64,000 nucleotides of DNA from Mariniflexile litorale. GTDB lineage: Bacteria > Bacteroidota > Bacteroidia > Flavobacteriales > Flavobacteriaceae. Positions within the stretch are counted from its first letter, which is position 1. Every line of letters begins with the position of its first letter. A program made the position numbers and the translations under genes. Shown here piece after piece: positions 17,785-25,320 of this stretch. Location of the stretch: NCBI RefSeq assembly GCF_031128465.2, contig NZ_CP155618.1, positions 4,454,501-4,518,500 on the forward strand, given 5' to 3'. Below the pieces are notes generated by a model that made no database searches, was not told where the DNA came from, and saw only the letters and a program-made list of their open reading frames with translations.

Positions 17785-19437
17785 ATGAAAAACCTTAATA
17801 TAAAAATCTGTTACACACTACTACTATTAGTTGGTGTATTATTTTTTAACTCGTGTAGCGATGACGCTATACAAGAAGATGGAATCCAACTTTTTAGACC
17901 AGTTTTGAATGTGCCATTATATGCTGAAAAAAATGCAATTATAGTTAAAATGGGGCTATTTAAAACTGCCGTTGGATATAAGATAGAACTAAGTAGGGAT
18001 AATTTTGCTACACCAGCAATAAAGATCATTGAAACTACCGATCCTACCATAATTATTCCAAATTTATTATGGAATACGACGTATCAAGTTAGAGCAATGA
18101 CCTATGCGGCAGATCCACAATATAACAGTGAAGTTGCAGAATTTGGCGAAGTTAAAACTGGTCGTTTTCCTTCCATTTTAGCAATACCTCAAAGTGACGA
18201 TATTATTGACAATGCCTTAAATGTGCGTTGGACGGTTTCAGGTTCACCTGTAACCACTATAAAAATATTTGAAGCAGCTGATGAAGAATTAGCGAATGAG
18301 TTAGCTAGTTATACTACTACAGAAGCTCAACAACTTACAGGTTTAAGAAGTATAAAACAATTAGCAGCATCTACAGCATACACTGTAGCCATTTATAGTG
18401 ATGATGTTTTAAGAGGGTTTGAAATTTTCACTACTAAAGCTGCATTGCCTACCACAGGAGATCTTGTTGATGCAAGAGGTGACGATTTGTTTGACCCAGC
18501 AACAGATGATGGCACCTATTTAAACAATAAAATTGCGGAAATTATGGCTTTACCTAATGGTGGCACTTTAATTCTTGATGGAGATCAAGAATACATATTT
18601 AAAGGCACCACAATTAATAATAGCATTAAAATTATAAGTGGATACAGTTTAAATACTGGTGGAGCCAAAATAAATGTTAATAGTAACTTTAATATTGCCA
18701 ACAATGCTAGTATTGATCATGTAATATTATCAGGATTAAAACTAGATGGTAGAGACAAAAACCCGTATTTTCTGAATGTTGGAGATGCGGCATCATTTAA
18801 TATAAACACCTATAGATTTGAAAATTGTTACATGACTGAAATTAGAACTTTTGCACGTATTAGAAGCGGTGTTACTGGTGCTGTAAATAATTTTGAGATT
18901 GATAATTGTTCATTATTTCGTGCTGGTAAAGATTATTATTTATTTACGTATGAAGGAAGTAATGCAGGTTTTACGATAGGAAATGTTAAACTTACACGTT
19001 CTACTTTTCAAAGAACTCAAAGATTATTGAGACATGCAGGTCCAGATCCAATAAATAGTATTATCATAAGTGATTGTACCTTGGGTGAAACAACACTATA
19101 TAATAATGTATGGTTTGAACTTACTCCAATAGTTACTAACGGTATTAAATTTACGAACTCACTTATTGGTAGAGCGTGGGATAATACCACTGCTCCCGGA
19201 CTTACTAATGCACCTTCTAAGTTTTTGAAATTAGGAAATGGCTCTATAGTTACTTTCGAGAATACCTTTCAAACAAATGATGTTATTTGGGACGCCTCTT
19301 ACATACAGCCAACAATTCCTGTATATAACGGTACTGTAAGTGATTTATGGGTAGATTCTATAAATGGTGATTTTAATATTAAAGATAAGACTTTTGTAGG
19401 AAGAAGTACTAGTGGAGATCCCCGCTGGAGATTATAA
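17785..19437 (+). CDS. Surface lipoprotein with fibronectin-III-like and beta-helix domains (DUF5123/DUF4957 type)
   Basis: This 550-residue lipoprotein has lipobox FFNSC (Cys24). Residues about 40-225 look like two fibronectin-III-like modules (NTTYQVRAMTYA and STAYTVAIYSDD are typical strand patterns). Residues about 230-550 form a right-handed beta-helix with repeated N-rich turns (NSIIISDCTL, NFEIDNCSLF), matching DUF4957/DUF5123 proteins found as the third gene of pectin loci. No pectate-lyase catalytic residues were recognised, so a glycan-binding role at the cell surface is more likely than cleavage. It follows susD by 12 bp and ends the transcript just before a terminator. Confidence 0.75.
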   Translation: MKNLNIKICYTLLLLVGVLFFNSCSDDAIQEDGIQLFRPVLNVPLYAEKNAIIVKMGLFKTAVGYKIELSRDNFATPAIKIIETTDPTIIIPNLLWNTTYQVRAMTYAADPQYNSEVAEFGEVKTGRFPSILAIPQSDDIIDNALNVRWTVSGSPVTTIKIFEAADEELANELASYTTTEAQQLTGLRSIKQLAASTAYTVAIYSDDVLRGFEIFTTKAALPTTGDLVDARGDDLFDPATDDGTYLNNKIAEIMALPNGGTLILDGDQEYIFKGTTINNSIKIISGYSLNTGGAKINVNSNFNIANNASIDHVILSGLKLDGRDKNPYFLNVGDAASFNINTYRFENCYMTEIRTFARIRSGVTGAVNNFEIDNCSLFRAGKDYYLFTYEGSNAGFTIGNVKLTRSTFQRTQRLLRHAGPDPINSIIISDCTLGETTLYNNVWFELTPIVTNGIKFTNSLIGRAWDNTTAPGLTNAPSKFLKLGNGSIVTFENTFQTNDVIWDASYIQPTIPVYNGTVSDLWVDSINGDFNIKDKTFVGRSTSGDPRWRL

Positions 19438-19457
19438 AAATAGTTTAGTTTGTTTAT

Positions 19458-19500
19458 AAAGGTATGCTTTGATATTTAATTATTATAGCATACCTTTTTT
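19458..19500 (+). terminator. Intrinsic terminator of the susC-susD operon
   Basis: The stem AAAGGTATGCT/AGCATACCTTT (11 bp, 18-nt loop) is followed by further T residues, 20 bp after the last stop codon of the operon. Confidence 0.85.
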
Positions 19501-19609
19501 GTAGTTTGTTCATTTAAATAGTGAATATCGCGAAACATAGCCAAAGTAAGACCTTTTACGTACTATTAATCTAAAAAATCTAATTGGCATTTATTGCCGT
19601 ATATAAATT

Positions 19610-19632
19610 AGCCTCACCTTGTGAGGCTTTTT
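19610..19632 (+). terminator. Second intrinsic terminator; possible end of a small RNA
   Basis: The stem AGCCTCAC/GTGAGGCT with loop CTT is followed by a T-run. The preceding 110 bp hold no gene, so it may back up the first terminator or end a short non-coding transcript. Confidence 0.7.
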
Positions 19633-19704
19633 GTTAAATTTAAACTGTTTATTAACAATATTTTTTAAATTAGTAAACTGAAAAAAATCAAAACTTATCT
19701 AAAA

Positions 19705-20337
19705 ATGAATTACACCAAACCTTTAACCTTTTTAACGCTTTTATTTTCATTAGCAATTTTCTCTCAAACAAGTGGTTCAGAAGATGATAAGCTATCCCTA
19801 AACAGTGGTACGATTGATAACCAATTTGATTATGTGATTACAAAATCGAACGGTTGGAGAGATGAACGCGGACAATCATACAGAGTTATAAAAGCCCATT
19901 GGTTAACAGATCTAAAAGCACATACTCTAGACTCTTTACAAGCCATTCGTAAAAATTTAGTAGCTACTGAAATTACTGTAAAAGCACAAACACAAGAAAT
20001 TGCAGATTTAAAAACCAGTCTTTCCAACACACAAAATAATTTAGATAAAACAAAAAGCGAAAAAAACAGCATATCATTATTTGGTACCCAAATGAGCAAA
20101 AGTGGTTATAGCGGACTCATGTGGTCTATAATTGCTATATTATTAGCTTTCTTAATATTCTTTATATATAAGTTTAAAAATAGTAATGCTGTTACTAAAG
20201 AAGCTAAACGCACACTTTCGGATGTTGAAGATGAATTTGAAGAACACCGTAAAATAGCTGTAGAACGCGAACAAAAAGTACGACGCCAGTTGCAAGATGA
20301 AATAAATAAACAAAAAATAATTAAAGCAAAGAAATAA
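19705..20337 (+). CDS. Membrane-anchored coiled-coil protein of unknown function
   Basis: The 210-residue protein was not assigned to a functional family. A signal peptide ends near IFSQT (residue about 22). A region after it reads YVITKSNGWRDERGQSYRVIKAHWL, followed by a coiled coil (about 75-125, heptads with LDSLQAIRKNL and LKTSLSNTQNNL). One membrane helix (about 138-160) precedes a charged, helical cytoplasmic tail rich in K and E. Similar proteins recur in Flavobacteriaceae, and I recall some being labelled tRNA methyltransferase; nothing here supports that. It stands alone between a terminator and the convergent LytT-type gene. A structural or sensing role at the inner membrane is a guess. 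Confidence 0.7.
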   Translation: MNYTKPLTFLTLLFSLAIFSQTSGSEDDKLSLNSGTIDNQFDYVITKSNGWRDERGQSYRVIKAHWLTDLKAHTLDSLQAIRKNLVATEITVKAQTQEIADLKTSLSNTQNNLDKTKSEKNSISLFGTQMSKSGYSGLMWSIIAILLAFLIFFIYKFKNSNAVTKEAKRTLSDVEDEFEEHRKIAVEREQKVRRQLQDEINKQKIIKAKK

Positions 20338-20381
20338 ACTTTGTTTCTTTTTTATATTTATAACTTGACTCGACTCATAAA

Positions 20382-21113
20382 TTATACACCTAACCGCTTC
20401 ACTACATAATCTTTATAAGTGTCTCCTATTGGGATTTGAATACCATCCACAATAATTTTGGTTTTTTGTAATGCTTTTATAAAATCTATATTTACAACAA
20501 AAGACCTATGAACTCTTATAAAACGAGTAGGAGGAAGTTTTTCAAGAATATCTTTAAAACTCGATAGTGTTAAAATAGCCTTATCAGACTGAGATGTGTA
20601 AATTTTTATATAATCTTTTAAGCCTTGAATATATTTTATAGAATCAGTATTTATTTTAATATTTTCGTATTCAGATTTAACAAAAATAAAATTATCTTGA
20701 GCCTTAACTTGTGGCAATTCAATGGCTATATCTCCTTTTAAGCTATTTTTATTTTCCAACTCGTATTTTTCTTTTGCACGAGTTACTGCCTTTAAAAATC
20801 TGTGAAAAGGTATGGGTTTTACCAGATAATCTGTAGCATTTAAGTTAAATCCATCTAAAGCGTATTCTGGATATGCCGTTGTAAAAATAAATTGTGGCAT
20901 ATTGTCTAACGCTTTTACCAAATCAATCCCTGTTAGATTTGGCATTTCAATATCTAAAAAAATTAGATCTACTTTATGTTTATTTAGTAATGTTATAGCT
21001 TCCAAAGGATTTGTGCATTTAACAACAATTTCAAGCCCTCCTATTTGTTTTATATAAGATTCTATAACATCAATTGCTAACGGTTCATCATCAATAATTA
21101 CACACTTCATCAA
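20382..21113 (-). CDS. LytTR-type response regulator
   Basis: The 243-residue regulator has a receiver domain with phospho-acceptor Asp in DLIFLDIEMPN (about residue 54) and a C-terminal LytTR DNA-binding domain (IKYIQGLKDYIKIYT, then FIRVHRSFVVNIDFI). It overlaps the kinase gene by 4 bp, so the pair is translationally coupled and forms one two-component system. Targets are unknown; the kelch/DUF4907 genes upstream in the same operon and the divergent DUF4270/porin genes are the obvious candidates. Confidence 0.93.
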   Translation of the reverse strand: MMKCVIIDDEPLAIDVIESYIKQIGGLEIVVKCTNPLEAITLLNKHKVDLIFLDIEMPNLTGIDLVKALDNMPQFIFTTAYPEYALDGFNLNATDYLVKPIPFHRFLKAVTRAKEKYELENKNSLKGDIAIELPQVKAQDNFIFVKSEYENIKINTDSIKYIQGLKDYIKIYTSQSDKAILTLSSFKDILEKLPPTRFIRVHRSFVVNIDFIKALQKTKIIVDGIQIPIGDTYKDYVVKRLGV

Positions 21114-22153
21114 TCTAATTTTAACTCTAAATTTACAACAAATCTGCTATCCTTTTCTTGAACTTCAAGTTTGTGTTTATTAGGGTATAAAAGTTCCAAC
21201 CGTTCTTTGGTGTTTTGCAAACCAATTCCCGAACTGCCTTTGTCAGTTTTTCTATTCCCAATAACATTAATACATTTAAAATGTAAATCATTGTCTTGTA
21301 TATTTATTTCAATTTTAACCTCAGTATGCCCTTTAAAATCGGTACCATACTTAAAGGCATTTTCTATAAAGGAAATAAATAACAACGGTCTTATTTTTTG
21401 ATTTGCTATAGCCCCACGAATATTTAGTATAACATCTTTATTATTAGCAATACGTAAACGTTGTAATTTTAAGTAATTTTGAATATACTCCACCTCTTTA
21501 GACAGTGATACAAATTCACTATTGGTTTCATACAACATATACCGCATCAATTCAGATAGAGTAATGATAGCTTCAGGAGCATCATTCGATTTTTTGGTTG
21601 TAAGTGAATAAATACTATTTAATGAATTAAATAAAAAATGTGGACTTAATTGATGTTTTAAAAAATGAAGTTCGGTTGATGCTCTTTGGACTTCTATTTC
21701 TCTTTTTTTTCGGTCGTTTTTATTCCATTCTGAATACACTTTTAAAGCTGTACCCGTTACTATTAACAAAACATTAAAAATAAAGGGACCAATTAACCTC
21801 ATTCGAGAAAACGAATCAACCCTGGTTTTTGAAAAAGGTGGGTTGAAATTAGGGTTATGTCTCATATCTATAGTGAACTGGTTAAAAACTACTAATACTG
21901 TTGTAATGAGAATTAATAAACTAACAATATATAGAAATGTCTTTTTTTTTAGTAAAAACCGAGTTACCAAATACGAATAGTTTATGTAAAAAAGCAGCAA
22001 ATTACTAATCAATATAAATACAATCCTTCTATTAATGATTTCATCCCCGGCTCTGGGTTGCATTAAACTAAAACATACAAAAACAGCCCAAATAGAAACG
22101 TGTATGACTATTTGATTACGTTTTCTATTTTTTGTTGAATTTGTATTTTGCAT
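21110..22153 (-). CDS. LytS-type sensor histidine kinase (His_kinase family)
   Basis: This 347-residue membrane kinase has four N-terminal transmembrane helices within about residues 12-135 and little periplasmic exposure. The phospho-acceptor His sits in LKHQLSPHFLFNSLNSIYSL, the signature of the LytS/YehU-type kinases, and an HATPase_c domain carries FIENAFKYG and GSSGIGLQNTKERL. It overlaps its regulator by 4 bp and follows the DUF4907 gene by 4 bp. Because the sensor lacks a large extracytoplasmic domain, the neighbouring DUF4907 and kelch proteins may act as its input; this is inference. Confidence 0.93.
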   Translation of the reverse strand: MQNTNSTKNRKRNQIVIHVSIWAVFVCFSLMQPRAGDEIINRRIVFILISNLLLFYINYSYLVTRFLLKKKTFLYIVSLLILITTVLVVFNQFTIDMRHNPNFNPPFSKTRVDSFSRMRLIGPFIFNVLLIVTGTALKVYSEWNKNDRKKREIEVQRASTELHFLKHQLSPHFLFNSLNSIYSLTTKKSNDAPEAIITLSELMRYMLYETNSEFVSLSKEVEYIQNYLKLQRLRIANNKDVILNIRGAIANQKIRPLLFISFIENAFKYGTDFKGHTEVKIEINIQDNDLHFKCINVIGNRKTDKGSSGIGLQNTKERLELLYPNKHKLEVQEKDSRFVVNLELKLD

Positions 22154-22157
22154 GGTA

Positions 22158-22502
22158 CTAATTTATACAGTTTAATTTAATACCAAGATGTTTTATATCT
22201 AAAAGTGATATTCTTGGATTTTCTTTATTATTCAATTTTGTTTTGACTAAATCGGCCATTTTTTGAGCATCTTGTAATGTACAAAAAGATTGATTATTTT
22301 GTATCGTTGGTATATAATCTTGCTTAATTAAAAGCTTCTTATTGTAATTAATACTATAGCCATAGCCTGTACTTGTTTTATAAACCTCTGTTGTAAAAGC
22401 TTCCGTTTTACTATTAAAAGCGGTGGTATTTATTATAAAATAGGTTAAAACAGCACTAAAACTAAGTAGTATAGCTATTATATATTTTTGCTTATTATTC
22501 AT
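22158..22502 (-). CDS. DUF4907 protein, small membrane-anchored
   Basis: The 114-residue protein has one N-terminal hydrophobic segment (residues about 8-27) and a small exported domain. The pattern TEVYKTSTGYGYSI, a Q-rich middle and a helix LQDAQKMADLVKTKL match DUF4907, a Bacteroidota family of unknown role. It sits 4 bp before the LytS-type kinase gene and after the kelch gene, from which it is separated by a structured element (22526-22585). It could be a periplasmic partner of the kinase. Confidence 0.75.
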   Translation of the reverse strand: MNNKQKYIIAILLSFSAVLTYFIINTTAFNSKTEAFTTEVYKTSTGYGYSINYNKKLLIKQDYIPTIQNNQSFCTLQDAQKMADLVKTKLNNKENPRISLLDIKHLGIKLNCIN

Positions 22503-22525
22503 TGGCTTTAAAAAATAAAATAAAA

Positions 22526-22585
22526 ATCCAAAGCACTGAGGTTACTAAACGTACAGAAATGTACATGAGAGTTTGTGCCTTGGAT
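22526..22585 (-). terminator. Two-part stem-loop between kelch and DUF4907 genes (terminator or attenuator)
   Basis: An 11-bp outer stem with one mismatch (22526-22536 with 22575-22585) encloses an inner hairpin GTACA/TGTAC with a 4-nt loop (22551-22564). On the minus strand the outer stem is followed by a T-rich run ending at the DUF4907 start, so it can reduce read-through from the kelch gene. Confidence 0.6.
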
Positions 22586-22620
22586 AAAAAAAACTACTAA
22601 TCAATTATTTTAATTATATA

Positions 22621-23610
22621 CTAATCTTCATCATCATAGTCGTCTTGAGGAAATACTTCATAAATGTCATCTAAGTATAAACTTCCTGTTCTACCCATTA
22701 ATACGTAACCTTTACTCCCATTAGAAAAAGCAACAGCATCTTGACGAACGGTTCCTTCTAATGCTGAGATTTCTTCCCATTCATCAAGCGTTGGGTTGTA
22801 TTCCCAAATGGTACCCACAGCCCCTCCATAATAACCTGTTGCTATATACCCTAGACCATCAATACTTAGCCCTACGGCATTAGATCGGGTGATACTGTAA
22901 TCGTCATCCTCATCTATATCATTTTTACGAGTCCAAACTTCAGTAGTTGGATCAAATTCCCAAAAATCCACTTTATACAATCCATTACTAACCCCTGTAC
23001 CTAAATATACTTTATCATTTATAATAAAAGAGGTCGCATCAATTCTTTTTTCACCTCCAAAACCAACAAGTTCAGACCACGTATCGGTTAATGGATTGTA
23101 CTTCCAAAAATCTTTTTTATCGTTATCACCATCATTACCAGTGCCAATATAACCCAAACCATTAATTCCAAATTCTACAGCTGCACGTCTTACCCCGCCA
23201 CCAAAATTGGCTTTTTGAGTCCATGAATTAGCAGTTGGATCATACGCCCAAAAATCGCTTAACTCATCGTCTCCATCATAACCCACTCCTACATATCCTT
23301 TATCATCTATAGCAAAGCCTGATGCCGAACTTCTTCCTAGCCCTGGAAAATCGGCTTTTTGAACCCAATAATTTCCTTCAATATTATATTGCCAAAAATC
23401 ATTTAAATATTCATCACCATCATAACCAGTTCCCATATATCCAAAATCACCAATCGTGAAACTAATGGCATTACTTCGTGGCGTACCATCAAAAACCGAT
23501 CGCTCTTGCCAATTACCTCTATCTTCCTCATCATCATCAGTTGAACAACCTGTAAAAGTGATTGAAGTAATAGAAAGAATTAATATTAAAAGTGTTTTAT
23601 TGTTTTTCAT
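22621..23610 (-). CDS. Six-blade kelch-repeat lipoprotein
   Basis: The 329-residue lipoprotein has lipobox TFTGC (Cys22) and an acidic linker, then six kelch repeats of about 47 residues. Each starts with R-x-x-A, runs through GYxGTGYDGD-like turns and ends DFWxYxPxxxxW. The last blade is shorter and the C-terminus is very acidic (DDYDDED). Kelch propellers bind proteins or glycans; no catalytic residues are visible. It probably faces the cell surface or periplasm. It is the first intact gene of the leftward operon with DUF4907, LytS and LytT. The start codon overlaps the end of a barrel-gene fragment by 14 bp. Confidence 0.85.
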   Translation of the reverse strand: MKNNKTLLILILSITSITFTGCSTDDDEEDRGNWQERSVFDGTPRSNAISFTIGDFGYMGTGYDGDEYLNDFWQYNIEGNYWVQKADFPGLGRSSASGFAIDDKGYVGVGYDGDDELSDFWAYDPTANSWTQKANFGGGVRRAAVEFGINGLGYIGTGNDGDNDKKDFWKYNPLTDTWSELVGFGGEKRIDATSFIINDKVYLGTGVSNGLYKVDFWEFDPTTEVWTRKNDIDEDDDYSITRSNAVGLSIDGLGYIATGYYGGAVGTIWEYNPTLDEWEEISALEGTVRQDAVAFSNGSKGYVLMGRTGSLYLDDIYEVFPQDDYDDED

Positions 23611-23806
23611 AATCTATTTTTTGTTTTTTTATATTAAACTTTATCCCCACTGATAAAAACGGCTTTGATTTTGTGTTAAAATTAAATTCAGAATTATCCT
23701 CATTATTAAGTAGTGTATATTTATTAGAAAGTGAATAACCTCCAGAAAATGAAATAACCCAAAAATCATCCATACTATAATTTATCAATTTAAATTTTTG
23801 CCAAAT
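23597..23806 (-). pseudogene. Remnant of an outer-membrane beta-barrel protein gene (C-terminal end)
   Basis: About 69 codons are open between an in-frame stop near 23807 and the stop at 23597. The peptide (VISFSGGYSLSNKY, then KPFLSVGIKFNI) has the alternating pattern and terminal strand of an outer-membrane barrel, but there is no start with a signal peptide and no rest of the barrel upstream. It overlaps the kelch start by 14 bp, as an intact upstream operon gene would. I read it as what is left after a deletion. A short real protein starting at TTG 23788 cannot be excluded. Confidence 0.5.
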
Positions 23807-23898
23807 CTATTTTTTACATTCAACAAACAAAAACATAATAGCTGTTCTAGGGATTAGTCTATACTAACACTGAATTTTTTAAGACCAACACCAAAAAA

Positions 23899-23906
23899 TA
23901 AATTTG
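23899..23906 (+). promoter_or_regulatory. -7 element for the DUF4270/porin operon
   Basis: TAAATTTG fits TAnnTTTG and lies 100 bp before the DUF4270 start; no clear -33 box. The rest of this gap shows nothing else convincing. Confidence 0.35.
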
Positions 23907-24006
23907 GAAGTAACTAATAACCCGTTGGCATATTAAAATACTGCTTTGGTATAACTAATTTCATTTGAGAATGCCGTTTAATTAAGTTCGCTGAAATTAT
24001 TGACTT

Positions 24007-25320
24007 ATGACCATTAGGCAAGCCGTTGCGATTCCCATACTTAGTGTGGTATTACTTTGTATTCTAATAACATCTTGTGAAAAAGACAGCGAAAACGCTC
24101 CTGTTGGAGAAGATTGGATGGATTTAGATACCCAAGTTTATTATATTGATACACTAACTGTTAACGCCACTACTTTTAAATTTGATTCTATTGCCGTTTC
24201 TGGTACAGATAGATTATTAATTGGCGCTTACACCGACCCCGTTTTTGGTTTTACTAAAAGTAAAAGTTATGCGCAGTTTACAAACTCGATTTACACTTTA
24301 GATAGCGATGCTGTTTTCGATTCTATTGCCTTAATTTTAAATTATGACAACTATTTTTATAATGACACCATACCTGTTCAGAAAATAAATGTGTATGAAA
24401 TCATAAAAGACGTTGAACCCGATGATGACGCAGATAGCTATTATAATACAACCCGTATAACGGTAAACACCACACCTATAGCATCAAAAAGTTTTATTGC
24501 AAAACCTAAGAAAGATGACTCGTTACACGTTACACTAAATAACATCTTCGGAAAAACCCTATTCGAAAACTTAAGAGATAATAAAATTAATAATTCCGAT
24601 GAATTTTTAAAAGCTTACCAAGGCATTCTTATTGAACCTGATAACAATAACACCGCCATATTAGGATTTTTAAAAAGCAGCTTTATAAGAATATATTACA
24701 CCGATAAAGATGAATTGGAAACAGAGGTATCGACCTTTGATATGCTTTTTAATACAACTAATAGTTTTCATAATGTTTCAAATACCGTTGAAGGAACTGT
24801 TTTTGAAACATTAACAAGTCAAGAAATCTATTTACCAAGTTCTATTACCAATAACACAAGCTTTATGCAAGCTGGAACTGGAATTGCCACCAGAATAGAC
24901 ATTCCCAACTTAGAATCTCTGTATGACATATCGGGTACAGGAATTATTATTGATGCCTATTTAAAAATATCATTAAAACAAAATTCTAGCACCAAGAATC
25001 TTCATACTAATGATTCTCTCAATGTATATATCATAGATAAGAAATCTAACATTGTAAGTGCTTTAACGGATACACAGGGAAATACCGTGTTAGGTTTAAT
25101 TGACCAAGAAGACACCGAATTTAATATAACAACCTACTCTATTCCTGTTAAATATTTTCTCAATCTTAAACTAACTGATATTAATGGTGACGATTTGTTT
25201 TTAGCTATTTACCCTAAAGATTATAATAAATCGGTTAACAGATATATACTAAATGGTGAAGGCGCTTCAAATAACATAAAATCCAAACTCGAATTAATTT
25301 ACGCTATTTATGATAAATAA
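24007..25320 (+). CDS. DUF4270 lipoprotein
   Basis: The 437-residue lipoprotein has lipobox LITSC (Cys24). It matches DUF4270, a Bacteroidota family of beta-rich surface or periplasmic proteins without a proven role, recognised by the opening pattern (Y-IDTLTV ... LIGAYTDPVFG-TKSKSYAQF) and the middle DSIALILNYDNYFY. It overlaps the following outer-membrane protein gene by 11 bp, so the two are coupled and probably act together. The cluster lies divergent from the kelch/LytST operon. Confidence 0.8.
   Translation: MTIRQAVAIPILSVVLLCILITSCEKDSENAPVGEDWMDLDTQVYYIDTLTVNATTFKFDSIAVSGTDRLLIGAYTDPVFGFTKSKSYAQFTNSIYTLDSDAVFDSIALILNYDNYFYNDTIPVQKINVYEIIKDVEPDDDADSYYNTTRITVNTTPIASKSFIAKPKKDDSLHVTLNNIFGKTLFENLRDNKINNSDEFLKAYQGILIEPDNNNTAILGFLKSSFIRIYYTDKDELETEVSTFDMLFNTTNSFHNVSNTVEGTVFETLTSQEIYLPSSITNNTSFMQAGTGIATRIDIPNLESLYDISGTGIIIDAYLKISLKQNSSTKNLHTNDSLNVYIIDKKSNIVSALTDTQGNTVLGLIDQEDTEFNITTYSIPVKYFLNLKLTDINGDDLFLAIYPKDYNKSVNRYILNGEGASNNIKSKLELIYAIYDK

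Noticed and set aside
19705-20337. tRNA (guanine-N1)-methyltransferase label for the coiled-coil protein
   Set aside because: The protein has a signal peptide, a membrane helix and a coiled coil but no SPOUT or SAM-binding motif.
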